From assembly GCA_959347315.1 (NCBI GenBank), contig OY365810.1, positions 8,306,647 through 8,370,646 on the forward strand: DNA of 64,000 bases. Reading direction: 5' to 3'. The position numbers were made by a program, and so were the translations under genes. The notes beneath the pieces are model-generated. The model saw nothing but the letters and a program-made list of their open reading frames with translations. It did no database searches and was not told where the DNA came from. The DNA is from Bimastos eiseni (Eukaryota > Annelida > Clitellata > Crassiclitellata > Lumbricidae). Of this stretch, positions 23,404 through 34,804 are shown piece after piece. Within the stretch, counting starts at the first letter, position 1. Each line of letters begins with the position of its first letter.

Positions 23404-25385
23404 GAAGACGAGGCCAACCATCCGGACAACGGTTTTAACATAATATTAGCAATCACTATGTTCTTGGGGGATGAAGCACCTCAGGGCAAAAAAAATAATA
23501 TTAGCAATAATAATAATAATAAAGGTAGCGCAATTTATACGGTGTCGTAACGAGGCCATACTGCTACAAAGGTCACTCACAAAAACCTAGCGAAATTTGT
23601 TTTGCAATACCTTGCCAGAAATAATGTCGCAACCAGCCACCAAGACTTCTTCGTTTTCGTTTCGAAGATACAACCTAGAATAACAACAGCATGTCATAAC
23701 AGTCTGTGTTCATGTTTCATGTTCACGAACTGCATGATATAATCATAATTTCAATTGCATTAACAATTTGCATACTATCTCTCTTCAAGAGAGACTCGCC
23801 AGAGAAGCTGATGACCTTAAGAAGAAAATCAGGATCTGGTACAGAGAGAGAATAATTATTATTATTATGGACGACAAGAAATGTCCAAAGCCTGCTTACT
23901 TTGTTCATTTCTCACTATTTATCCTCCTGTCTTCCTGCAGTGCATGGCTCTCCTTCTCAGACTCCCTGTCACTCTCCTTGTCTCCCTCCCTCTGCTGTCT
24001 ATCACAACCTGTCTCTTCCTGTCACTGTCGGTCCCTCTCTGTCGCTCCCTGTGCATTTGTTTATGCCTTTCTCCCTCTGCCTCTATCCGTCTCTCTCTCT
24101 CTATTACTGAACAGCGGTCCAATACATGACTAGCAAATTCTTTATTATAATCCTGGTTGTCGCCCACAGTAACTTCATTCTCAGTCAACATGTTCATCGC
24201 CAATGTCAGTCTTACAAAGTAAAATATGTAGTAATCTCTATCGCCCTCTAACTTTCCCACCGACATAGCAGAGTTTTAGCTGTGGTACGCAAGTGAATAA
24301 GAAATCTTGAAACAGTCTTTGTCCTGTCTTTGGAATTTAACCTCGGGTCTATCTTTTGACAGTACAGCGCGTATCAAGACCACCGCTAAATTCCACAAAG
24401 GAACAAAGCAAAACCTAAAGATGTAAACAGATGCTATAGATTTGAATAAAATGCGCTTCAAACTCGTTCCACGGTGAACAAGGCAGCAGCATCATAGCAG
24501 CAATTATATAACCGATGATAGGATTAAATATTGCTGAGAATCGTCTATAAGCATCATCTGAACATCATTGACGATCATGAATACATCGGTTATCATAATT
24601 ATTACGCAGATAACTTGTTGGAACTCTTAACTCAGAAGCTTATCCAATTATCTATTACTGATAGCTAATAACTCCAATTTAGTGCCCCTAGTATTAAATT
24701 TTCTATCTCGTCTAATAGTACAATAAACATGGTATTTTCAGGTTTTGATCTCTGCGTTTATTACTTTCATAATCATTCATTCATTCACTCACTCATTACA
24801 GAGCTTTATATAGCGCCACTTCAAGGCTACTACTCAGGAGCGCTCCCGACTCCAATACGGCTATAAAGAACAGTTTTAAGGCGAGTATAAAATGAGTCTA
24901 AGTGGACCCTTAGCGACAACCGCAACGCCAACGTATTACTGTATTATAGCCTATAATGTTAACTGCCATGCAACACAGGACTTTGCAAAACTTTGCAGAA
25001 AATATCAAGAAGAGTCATCCGTGGCGGATCCAGTACATAAAATACTCAGAATCGTCAACTGCAAACCCTTTCTAACACTCAGAAGCTGTACGTAAACTTA
25101 TTTGTAAAATAAAAGTTATTACAATGAAATCGTGTTTTGATGACCTGAGCTCTCAACAATTCATAATAAGTAACACTTGACGCTTCATGCACGTCAACTG
25201 CAACTACATACTTTTTGTAAGAAAAACACTACCCTATAGGCTATGTTGGCCCTCGTAACCCTTGGAACCGAACCAATGAATTCCCGATGACAGCTGATGA
25301 ATGAGTTGTCGCTAAGAGCGCTGAACATTACAACCTCTGTTCAAAGTCCTTTAGTTCCTACCTCGGTGCCTTTGTCCGTCTTCAT
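19963..25385 (-). CDS. TauE/SafE-family membrane transporter, copy C (4 exons)
   Basis: Exons are 25385-25362 (MKTDKGTE, donor GAG|gtaggaac), 23674-23611 (64 nt, ends WLRHYFWQ), 22466-22233 (234 nt) and 20906-19963, giving 421 residues. This is the more diverged paralogue. Exon 2 shows mostly silent or conservative changes from A and B (SSKRKRRSLGGWLRHYFWQ against SSKRERRTVVGWLLHHFWQ), which is how I identified the coding frame. The core motifs MTSEGGGAVAFP, GGMFTALVGNGLDICTFS and GAPLGSVLGSHF are kept. The C-terminal tail after the last helix differs (acidic, ending ITEVSDG). The intron between exons 3 and 2 carries a 365-bp MITE and an AAT microsatellite. Role as for copy A: a polytopic transporter of probable anion or sulfur-oxyanion type, substrate not shown by sequence. 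Confidence 0.85.
22794..23158. mobile_element. MITE with long inverted repeats and 9-bp target duplication
   Basis: Left end GGTGCGCTGACAAAACGGC and right end (read inward) GGCGCCGTAACAAAACGGC begin arms made of repeated GACAAAACGGCGCA units. Flanks ATTACAATG (22785-22793) and ATTATAATG (23159-23167) match at 8 of 9 bases. A 9-bp target duplication with long arms fits a Mutator-like family; Merlin (8-9 bp) is an alternative. It lies in the intron between exons 3 and 2 of copy C. Confidence 0.8.
23363..23403. repeat. (AAT)n microsatellite
   Basis: About 13 uninterrupted AAT units. Shorter AAT runs follow at 23490-23522. Both are intronic in transporter copy C. Confidence 0.95.
24772..24890 (-). 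mobile_element. CR1/L2-like LINE 3' end
   Basis: On the minus strand this reads CGCCTTAAAACTGTTCTTTA...GGGAGCGCTCCTGAGTAGTAG...GGCGCTATATAAA followed by (GAAT)n. It is the same family as the element at 57640-57880, covering the last codons, stop and tail. It lies in the first intron of copy C. Confidence 0.8.
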
Positions 25386-25589
25386 AGTTGACCTCCAGTA
25401 AATTCACTGAACGGTCGTGACAACAAAGGCGTCGAAGCGCACTCTCTCATTCTATGTTGGGATTAGCAAACAGTATGTACGTACCACAACCATGTCAATC
25501 TTTGGTAAAATATGCAAAGGTTGCCTTAGTATATGTTTTAAGGCTTGAGCTTTCTACAAACCAGAAAAAAACTGAGATACTTAGAAGAG

Positions 25590-25704
25590 CAGAGCGATGA
25601 ACAGAAAGACAAAACCAAAGACATTGTAAAAGGGTTTATGGTACAATCTGTGGCCAATTGATGTGTCCTGGAGAACTTGTACGCGCCACTGAAGTAGTAA
25701 CACT
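25590..25704. repeat. 115-bp direct repeat, left copy
   Basis: Repeated at 25841-25954 with about 10 differences. Both start CAGAGCGATGAA and end GTAACACT. The copies flank a fold-back palindrome. A more distant relative lies near 16855-16940. Confidence 0.85.
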
Positions 25705-25773
25705 CAAGCCCAGCTAATTGCCTATGAAAGTTCGGATTACCGCTCAAGTCAGGGATCCCAGGATTCTTTGAGG

Positions 25774-25832
25774 CAAAATGTTTATTCATCGCCGTCGTCT
25801 GTTCTAGAAGACAGCGATGAATAAACATTTTG
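25774..25832. repeat. Fold-back palindrome, 19-bp perfect arms
   Basis: CAAAATGTTTATTCATCGC (25774-25792) pairs perfectly with its reverse complement at 25814-25832, leaving a 21-nt centre that contains TTCTAGAAG. It sits between the two 115-bp direct repeats just upstream of copy C. Confidence 0.9.
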
Positions 25833-25840
25833 GTCTAGAA

Positions 25841-25954
25841 CAGAGCGATGAAGGGAAAGACAAAACCAAAGACATTGTAAATGGGTTTAATGTACAATCT
25901 GTGGCGAGTGATGTGTCTTGAAGAACTTGTACGCGCCACTGAATTAGTAACACT
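25841..25954. repeat. 115-bp direct repeat, right copy
   Basis: Second copy of 25590-25704. Confidence 0.85.
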
Positions 25955-25999
25955 AATAAGTGGCAATAAACGGATTATACAAGCGGAAATGTACATCGA

Positions 26000-26340
26000 G
26001 TTTTTCTTGACAATAATACTAGACTATGTTTTATGGAACGTTGAGTGACATCATTGCATTATTAAATTGCTATTCAATGTTAAATCGGTTGTAAAACATT
26101 ATTACCTAGGATTACGTCATTATGCGATGGGTGTTTTGTTACAAGTAATTATTCCTATGTAGCGTGAGACAAACGTATACACAGTGCTTACATGTATATT
26201 CGTACTTCTCTGGTGAAAGGAGTTTGACCAGATAAACCACCTCTCCCACGTCACCAACTGACAAGTGGTCGCGATCAAGTGGCCAACTGCCGCTGGATCA
26301 ACGATCACAGTGAGTGGGTGGTTTGTGATATTTTTTCATC
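26000..26340. repeat. Unit 5'-flank repeat, third occurrence (right edge of array)
   Basis: Homologous to 8320-8800 and 16990-17470. Beyond about 26400 I find no more array sequence, so this is the right end of the transporter cluster. Confidence 0.7.
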
Positions 26341-26439
26341 ACTTCGAAAGGAGCATACGAGACTGTTATATTGGACTCTGGTATATTTGCAAAGTTGACG
26401 CATTTTGAAGTGCGGTGAATTGAAAGATTGAAACTGAGG

Positions 26440-26694
26440 AAGTCTCGTAACTTATTTTTAAAATGCTATAAGATTATTTGACAGACAAATTTCCAATGGG
26501 ATGTTATTCCAAGACGAGGATCCAGAGAACTTTATATTATACCTCCGTGTTATAGTTATAGTTCGAGCGTTTATGGGATGATATGCCGTTATATTTCTAG
26601 TATTGTGGGTGTGGTTGTCAAGACCAGTGGAAAAGTATCCTCTAAAGACAGCAGGAAGTAAGCCATTTTCGTATATGTATATGAATTCAGACAT
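26440..26694 (-). mobile_element. LINE reverse transcriptase C-terminal fragment
   Basis: The minus-strand frame contains HNTRN...RYNIKFSGSSSWNNIPLEI, the usual HNTR...(Y/F)SGP..WN.LP region near the end of Jockey/L1-type reverse transcriptases. It stops inside low-similarity sequence. A decayed fragment, not a host gene. Confidence 0.7.
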
Positions 26695-27379
26695 CTGAAG
26701 AACCCTAACTTAACTAATTTTCACTAGCTTACATTCCTGGTATAGCATGCACCTATATGCAACAGTTTGTTTAGAAACTTAAAGATTACACACAATCTAT
26801 CAGAAATAATATTCAGAATCATTATAAATTAGAATGACCTACCGATAAATAGCCTGACCTCATAATGTCACCGTGTTGCTGTGGTGTATTCTGTTAGACT
26901 TACAAACACGGATAGGCCTACGCTTGTTGTCGCCCCAACAGCACAGTTATCATCCCAATATGTAGATTATGTGGATTATTTTAAACCCCGTCGTGCTCAG
27001 TGGACACGCCGCTGCTAGCTGCTGAGACGTGACAGCAGTGAGTTATTTCGGCATCAAGAGCACAAAGTTGAATCGAGTTAAGCCTACACCCCTATTGAAG
27101 TCAACAACCTTGGCCCAATTAGCGCGCTTGGGTCTGCTCGTACCTGGCTACAGCCCTTACTCAATCCTAGGCAAAGTGGTGCTAGGCAAAGGGGTTGACT
27201 ACCATTCAAAAGAGGGTAGTCAACGGTAAGATCTCTCGACCTATCAAAGATATAATAGTATTATACGTGCAGAAAATGAATATTTGACAGAATGATCATT
27301 TTATATTATAAATTATTGTATTTCATTGATAATTTATTACTAAAATGATTAAACCGGAATTTTATCCATGTGTAATTTG

Positions 27380-27535
27380 ATTCTATTAGGGATTCGCGTC
27401 CCTTTTGGGGCTCCCATTGTAATCAATATTAAGTCTGTTTTGCGGATTTTGTGAGATGTATTTTATGTCGATTGATTACAATAAATAAACGTTTGACTTG
27501 ATTTTTGATTTGATTTTTAAAATAAAAATCTGTTG
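27380..27535 (+). mobile_element. Possible retroelement 3' terminus
   Basis: A non-coding stretch with GATTACAATAAATAAACGTTTGACTTGATTTTTGATTTG resembles a 3' untranslated end with an (ATTTG)n-like tail. The family is not identified. Confidence 0.35.
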
Positions 27536-27639
27536 GCATTTTAAATAATTATGTTTAGCCTTGTGGCCCATCGTGTCTTCCAATAAGTGGTTCTAAGAGG
27601 AAAACTTTTGGGAACCATACAGTGGGCTAGATCATATTA

Positions 27640-27765
27640 GATCCGATTAAATTCGACAGGCACATTGCATGTTCTGCAAAATGGTAGATCATCTTAAACA
27701 TATCGGGCTTAAACTGAACGTCCCCCTCTAGCCACCGAGTGTTTTCGCACACGAAGTCTTAACAG
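27640..27765. mobile_element. hAT-related fragment
   Basis: About 125 bp nearly matching the inside of the hAT element at 33688-34266 (its 33995-34115). On the minus strand both read FCRTCNVPVEFNR, a Cys-x2-Cys pattern like the BED-type zinc finger of hAT transposases. Confidence 0.65.
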
Positions 27766-27784
27766 TAGGCTACAATAGGCTAAT

Positions 27785-28334
27785 ACAAGTTAATATATAC
27801 AAGTTAATATATACAAGTTAATATATACAAGTTAATATATACAAGTTAATATATACAAGTTAATATATACAAGTTAATATATACAAGTTAATATATACAA
27901 GTTAATATATACAAGTTAATATATACAAGTTAATATATACAAGTTAATATATACAAGTTAATATATACAAGTTAATATATACAAGTTAATATATACAAGT
28001 TAATATATACAAGTTAATATATACAAGTTAATATATACAAGTTAATATATACAAGTTAATATATACAAGTTAATATATACAAGTTAATATATACAAGTTA
28101 ATATATACAAGTTAATATATACAAGTTAATATATACAAGTTAATATATACAAGTTAATATATACAAGTTAATATATACAAGTTAATATATACAAGTTAAT
28201 ATATACAAGTTAATATATACAAGTCAATATATACAAGTTAATATATACAAGTTAATATATACAAGTTAATATATACAAGTTAATATATACAAGTTAATAT
28301 ATACAAGTTAATATATACAAATTAATATATACAA
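27785..28334. repeat. Satellite of a 14-bp unit, about 39 copies
   Basis: The unit ACAAGTTAATATAT is repeated head to tail for 550 bp. The only variants I see are a T-to-C change near 28223 and a G-to-A change near 28320. The homogeneity implies recent expansion. Confidence 0.97.
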
Positions 28335-30580
28335 TGAATATCGCGTGAAACTCCTGCCGCAGCGGAATGATTGCAGCAAACTGTCAGCAGTCTGCGGCAG
28401 CGCAATTAATGCCGGTGGCTAAGGTTGTTTTTCAATGGGATAAATATATAAATTTTAAAAGAATAAAAAACTCAGGAGAGTCACGCGCCTCCGCGCGTCT
28501 CAATGATAGCCATGCCACTGGATTGAAGAGATATATTTCTAAAATTTCGACTTCTATGCAGCCAATGGATGTAGGCCTACATGCGCATGTTCCCCAAATA
28601 CATCATGAGTCATCATTTGACATGAAACAATAATATTGCTATTAACGACTTACATTGCGCGAAATATCTACACGAATTACATTGTACCGCAGGTTTGTAA
28701 ACAGAATTACTTTTATTATCAGCAGAAAGTAAAACAGAATTAAAGTATAAACTCAGTATCACAGCTCAACATAATTTCATACACAAACATAGACATAACG
28801 CCGTACATACATATATTTATAGTTAAATACACGTACATACATAAGTACGTTTATGCAAATACATAGATATACATACAATTTTACAGTTAAACATACATTA
28901 CGTAAATTTAATCACGTGCATACGTGTAATGTAATGCACACATAAATGAACTAATGCAATATTACATGCATAAATGTTCGCATCCATAGTTAAACAACAT
29001 GCAAGCAAACATTTTACACATTTTATACATGCATACACATTTTAACAAACACACGCAGATCGACACATGCGAAAGGTTAATTAATATTACAGAGGACAGA
29101 TTAGTATCCTATAAGTAGTAGGTTACGTTTGACAGTCAACGTCAAACCTAATGACCAAATGCTCATGGCCAAACATAAATTGCAGTGCATTTCCTATGAT
29201 GTCACTGAAGGTTTTTACAAAAAATTAATGCTGTTGTTTAATGAACTCCCTATAAAATATGAGACAACAATTCGAACAAGAACAGTCCATGGCTAGCAGC
29301 TTTTACTATGAGTTGACTTGCAAATCAATGGCCGATAATTATTGTCGACATAACACCTCACCTCTCGCACACACACACATGCTCCGATAATCAGCAATTA
29401 TAAGAACGAATAAATCGTATGACTAACGAATAGCTAAGTAGATACGTTACCATGTAGAGACATTCACCTGGCAATCTATTATCTATGAGGTAGTACGTGT
29501 ATAGTTCTGCATGGACGACTGACAACGAATCTCTACTAAAATGACAGTTACATTACAAGTAACAGAAAAGTAGATAGTGCTAATAATCGTAATAATGATG
29601 CTTGTAATACGTTAAAATTAGGATTAATAGTCATGGAATCACATCGTGTTTTACCATTATTTTTATTTAAATGATTTCAGTTTGGGTTGGAGTAAAAAAA
29701 GACTAAGATAATTATATGAATGTTTCGGGTAAATTTCAATGCAAACGCATTTGAAAGTCCATTGTTGAACACTACGTCCCATGCGAGGCAAAAAATGAAG
29801 ACAAAGATACGGGAAAATTGTTTAATAAATGCAGTTACATTATTCATTGTTGCCATTAACCGTTAATGCGTGTTTCTAATTATGTCCTAATAATTTATGC
29901 AATACATGTATCTCAAGTAATCCTTTATTAGAAACACAATAACAGGCACCTTGAAATTAGGCAACACAATTCACATACAGACATTAAACCACAACTCTGA
30001 CCGTGTTGTATACTATAGAAAACAAAACAGTGAAACAGCCGTATTCCGGTGACTCCACCAGCAATCAGTTTCAATCAACCCTCATCTTAAAACGTCTTAA
30101 GTAATCTGATTGCTCGTTCGCAAGTAAATCAACTGCTCTGCTGTTTTTTTTATAATTCAAACATTAAATAATGCAATTGAAATTCAAATCAAAATCAGAA
30201 TATATTGCAACTTAATGAGGTAAAGAAGGCCTTTTCAGTCAAACACACTCTCAGAGCTTTACCGACAAAACATTTACTTTGTCAAAATCAGGCATTTGTA
30301 GGTTCCGTGTGTTTCGGAATAGAATGAATTATATAACCTCAGCAATATAGGTGGGGAAACTTTGTCAGCGTGGCCTCGCCAACATCTTAAAAGTGCTACC
30401 ATGCGCTAGAACTATAGGTTAAATTATTTCATGCGGATCTTCAGCATGACTATGCATGGCAAAGTAAGGGGTGGTTTCCGGGTGGCATGTAAGATCCAGT
30501 TTGTAACGCACTGGATCTAATAGGTGAGACATTGCAGAAAGATAGACAGTTGGATAGAAGGAATCGTAGAAATAAGGAGA
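28335..30580. other. AT-rich spacer without a recognised gene
   Basis: Contains TACATA-rich low-complexity DNA (about 28790-29050), a short CA run near 29360 and unique AT-rich sequence. The small open frame at 28367-28633 shows no domain and no splice context that I can use. Nothing else is supported. Confidence 0.6.
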
Positions 30581-30584
30581 ATTA

Positions 30585-30705
30585 GAGTGAGAGACAGAGA
30601 GAGAGAGAGAGAAAGAGGGGGAGCGAGAGAGAGAAACAGAGAGAGAGAGACACATAGAGAGCAAGAGAGAGAGAGAGAGAGAGGGAGGCAGAGAGACGGA
30701 GAGAG
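30585..30705. repeat. (GA)n-rich low-complexity tract
   Basis: Imperfect GAGA/GAGAGACA repeats. Related tracts are at 32065-32235 and 58550-59030. The Arg/Glu- or Leu/Ser-rich open frames across them are artefacts of the repeat. Confidence 0.9.
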
Positions 30706-30843
30706 GAATGTCGTAACGGTGAGGTAAAATAGGACACAGATTTATAGAGAATGATGTAGGCTACGCACAAGACTTGGTCGAGCGTCGCGATGGGATCCTG
30801 CAGAGGTCCCTTTCGTCCTCTGCTTTGCTCTGTATGTACGAGA

Positions 30844-31794
30844 TTAACTTCTGAAACGTCTCGCCGGAGAACTTCGTTTCCACAAAGGCTGTTCCGTGGA
30901 GTCCAGTCTTAGCAGTGGAGTCTCAACGTGGCTAAGAATTATGGCTAGAGACTCATCAGTTGTACTTCCTGCCATTGGCCATGGCGCAATAAACCTACGT
31001 GGTTTAAAGCTGAAGACAAAATGCTCAGCTGTTAGCCAAGGCGCTTTTGTGAAGCCCAAGTGGCGCAATATAATTATATCCTAATATATTGATACATTCG
31101 TGCAAACACGCATACATGCCACATGCTTCATAATATATATATATATATATATTATACTTTATATATACATGTATGCATACATGACATGCCTACACGCATT
31201 CATGCATGCATACATGCATAATAACACATATCGCCTTCAAGAAGTTCTCATAAGGCGATGTATAAATAGCCTAATACATACATACATACATACATACATA
31301 CATAGGCCTACATAGATAGTGCATTTGTTTCATTCTCATGCAAAAGTCTTATCTTTCAAAGACACTCACGGAATGCCTGACTTCAACCGCGTCCCATGTA
31401 ATGCCTGACATAAAGAACCTTGCAAATGTTTTGACCACATTAATATCTGATTTCACCAGACATTTCTTTTCACGGTCAATGTCCATGGACGCGCTTAGCC
31501 CGAGTGACGCTTACAACAGGTCAGAAGGCATCCACATAAAAACACCCTTAACCATAACGAACACTCGTATACCACCAGTAGCAACAGTAACGACCATCAA
31601 CGAGAGACTGATGGTGGTGGGGTTATTGTCTACGTGGTATAGTGTGCGCCTGGGGTCAATGTCTCTTCCGAGGTGAATGAACACTAATGCCACGACTGAC
31701 CACACACAAATACACTCGACCCAGCCATTGTTCACTCCGTTGCTCACCCTCGTAAAGGAGTTCTCAAGACGCAGGACCTCAAATAAGTCACAAA
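30844..31794 (-). CDS. Two 3' exons of an unidentified membrane protein (possibly TMEM26-like)
   Basis: Exon 31794-31515 follows a pyrimidine-rich acceptor (tttcgtttaag) and ends at donor CTGTT|GTAAGC, phase 2. Exon 31009-30844 follows gtcttcag and starts with one base, so the phase matches; it ends in TAA. The first exon has CDLFEVLRLENSF, then two hydrophobic helices (ECICVWSVVALVFIHLG and TISLSLMVVTVATGGIRVFVM). The second gives a soluble tail of about 54 residues ending RSSPARRFRS. Helix spacing loosely recalls the C-terminal half of TMEM26, but I hold this only as a possibility. Exons further upstream would have to lie between 31800 and 35900 and I could not find them, so the gene may be incomplete or dead. 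Confidence 0.35.
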
Positions 31795-32064
31795 CTTAAA
31801 CGAAACGAGATCAATTCAGCAATACCATGATTATGCTTAGGAAAAACGCAAATAAATAACTGAAGTTTGATAGGATGAGATTAATTTTATGCGTAGAAAT
31901 AATCACGAGTTAGACAGATTATATCGATAATATCATAATCCGTAAATCAACCAAATCAACTGCTGAAATTAATGTTCAAGTAAAAATACCTACTTAACAA
32001 GCCATATGTCGGCGACCAATTAAGAGGCTAGTAGACTGTTTAAAATAACAATGATAGACACATT

Positions 32065-32235
32065 AGGAGAATGAAGAAGCAGGAGTGGGAGAGAGAGGAT
32101 GAGAGATACGGAAGCGGAGAGAGAGGGAGAGAGATTGCACAGAGAGAGAGAATGAAGGAAAGATGTTTGGGTGGAAGAGAAAGAGAGAGAAAGGAGTATA
32201 GATAGACGGAGTAAGAGGGAAAGAGAGTAGAGGGG
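32065..32235. repeat. GA-rich low-complexity tract
   Basis: Imperfect GAGAGA repeats on the plus strand; no coding meaning. Confidence 0.85.
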
Positions 32236-32299
32236 CAGGACACGTATATTATCTGAGGACGTATATTATCTGAGTCGCAAATACGTAATGTGCTGGTTG

Positions 32300-33670
32300 G
32301 CTGCATCTGTGTCGGGTCTATGCGTGGCTTTTTATTAACCCAACACGGTTTGCACTATTCGCCGTTCATGCCGCAAACCCAGTGTCATTTTAAGCCATCA
32401 CTCTATCAAACGCTGCACACATTAATATTTTAGGTTGGCCTAAGTATTTGCTGTGCAAACAGTTTGATGCAAAATAATGGCAAAGTTCACAGAAAGGCTT
32501 AAGATTCGGAAAGTGTCTTCGAACCGTAACATATATATTTTATGCATGCCTTCTTAACCATTCGCTGACTCAACTCATATATTGTTCGTCACATTACTAT
32601 AGTACAGTAAAAGTCTTATAATTATTTACAAGATTATTTAGCAGATACTCATCTGTTAAATCTAACGACCAGAATAGTTACATTACACATTAATATCATT
32701 ATGTGAAATCAATTTTACGCAAAAGGCTTGCCGCGCATTTGTGAGGTGCCCAGAATGCGCTGCTTATGTGATGTCACACTCGAACGAAAACATAAGATAA
32801 TTGCGTATATCGAACAATTAATACAACTTTCTGAGAAAGATAATAATTATTATTGCCGATGAAGTGTTTTTTAATTGCACAGTGCAGTTATGCTACTATT
32901 AAATTTGGCATAAACAGCGGTCCACATTTAATTAGGAATAGGCCTCTTGACATGTTTGTCTAGTGCAGAAGACTTTTAAACCTGAAAACTGTGCAGTAGA
33001 AACCTTAATGTGTTTATAATGCATAAGTCTACTGCTACACGAGTAAAACATTTGCAATGCATCTTCCTGGACTTTGAGTCAATAGAGTGGTATGTTAACA
33101 GCAGATTTCCACCTTTCACGGTTACTGACAATACACCATAGAACAAAAATCTGCAGTAAAGTAAAAACAAGAGATGTTATTGTAAGCAGTTAACAAAATC
33201 TCAGAGTAAATGAACTGACATAAATTAAGCTTATCTTACAAGGCAAGTGGGTCGATAATTGTGCAAATGCAGATTAAAACGTTTCAAAGACGACGTACCA
33301 ATGCATGTTCTCTACGGAATAAAATATGAACGCCACAAACAATAACAATTTTGCACAACAGTTAAACAATCGATCTCGCAAATCCAACGAAACCGAGCTG
33401 CGAGGCCTAACAAAATATCTTGCATCTGAATAACATAATATTTTATAGGTATTTACATGCACATAGTCTGTCTGAATGATTCACAGGTTTGATAACAAAA
33501 TAATACTCGAAACATTTGCGAATAGCAAATATAAAATGCAAAGAGACACTAACAACGGAAACAGATAAACAGATCAATTAAAACCTTAGTTAAAAATGGA
33601 TCAACAATCACGTGAAACAACACATTGCCTCAAATTTATACTTGAGCCAACATCTACTAATGTTGGGTCT
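32300..33670. other. Spacer without a recognised feature
   Basis: AT-rich unique sequence. The short open frames present have no domain, no paired splice sites and no similarity I recognise. Confidence 0.5.
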
Positions 33671-33687
33671 ACATCAGGTGGAATAAC

Positions 33688-34266
33688 TAGGGCTGCAAAT
33701 TTTTCGCGGTCGAAAAGTGAACAATTCGTCACCAATTCGCCATCAATTCGCGGCCAGAAACACAGAATTCGCGACGTATTCGCGGTCAATGTTTAACACA
33801 ATAAATAAGTCCTTAACTGAGTATAATCAGCGACCATTCATGCCAATAATGGCGGATACTGTTGCTGCGATGTCTTCTTTGCCAACACAGCTGAAAGAGC
33901 TGGTTGCAATTTTTCCTTTTTCGTCTTTCCACTCTCGATATTCTGAGTCTTACGCTTGTGAATGGTGCTTATTCAGGTGCTTAGTGAAATTGTGCCCCCG
34001 ATTAAACTCGACAGGCACATTGCATGTTCTGCAAAATAGTAGATCATCTGAAACATATCGGGCTTAAACTGAACGACTTCCTCTAGCCACCGAATGTTTT
34101 CGCACACGAAGTCTTAACCAATGTTTAGAACATTGACCCTTGCCACATAAAAAAACACAAATAGCACAAAAAAAACTGTCAAATTCTCGAAATTCGCTGC
34201 AAAACGTTAAAATTGGTAGTACCCAATTCGCGAATTTTGCGATGACCGCGAAAATTTACAGCCCTA
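33688..34266. mobile_element. Non-autonomous hAT element, 579 bp, with 8-bp target duplication
   Basis: The terminal inverted repeats are TAGGGCTGCAAATTTTTCGCG (left) and TAGGGCTGTAAATTTTCGCG (right, read inward). The flanks GGAATAAC at 33680-33687 and 34267-34274 are identical. Subterminal GAATTCGCG-like words are enriched at both ends. Inside, 33995-34115 keeps a relic that reads FCRTCNVPVEFN on the minus strand, like a BED zinc finger. No DDE or dimerisation region is left. Confidence 0.9.
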
Positions 34267-34589
34267 GGAATAACCAATAACGTTTTAAGACACAACTCTT
34301 GTAACACGTCATTATTACAGGCAATCACATGCATACAAATTTCTAGAACACAGCCAACATGATAATTTTCAGTGTTACAATAATACTCTTCTAATGTTTC
34401 TCCGAACGTTATATGAACATGAAAAATTCCCGAAACACAAGTTGTATTCTTAGGTCGTTGGGTAAGATGACCAATTACATCCCGGCCCAAATTCATATAA
34501 TGTGCTAATTCTCAGATATCTGGAGATTGGCGAGTACAGAAATTAGCTACAGAAATTGTTCAGATAGAATACTAATTCAGAATTGTCAT

Positions 34590-34800
34590 CATCATCAGGA
34601 TCCATTGGCTGAAAGCCCGTAGGTGTCCACTGCACATTTGACCATAGTTCTCCATGCTCCTCTGTCTTGGGTTAGCTGTAATATGTTATGCATATCGGTT
34701 CCACACCAGTCTTCAATGTCATCTAACATTCCCAGCAAGGTCTTCCTCTTCTTCCCGTTCCCTCTATAATCCTTGTCATGACATCAGAATTGTAGGCTAT
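34590..34800 (-). mobile_element. LINE 3'-terminal coding fragment
   Basis: The minus strand reads ...DDIEDWCGTDMHNILQLTQD and RGAWRTMVK, ending near the stop codons at 34590. The pattern W.G......A.DR..WR.(M/L)V is the familiar extreme C-terminus of RTE-type and related LINE proteins. The rest of the element is missing. Confidence 0.75.
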
Positions 34801-34804
34801 TTTA

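Noticed and set aside
27785..28334. Regular short repeats that could suggest a CRISPR array
   Set aside because: There are no spacers; the 14-bp units are directly adjacent and the window is eukaryotic.
30524..30770. Arg/Glu-rich and Leu/Ser-rich frames on both strands
   Set aside because: Translations of a GA microsatellite.
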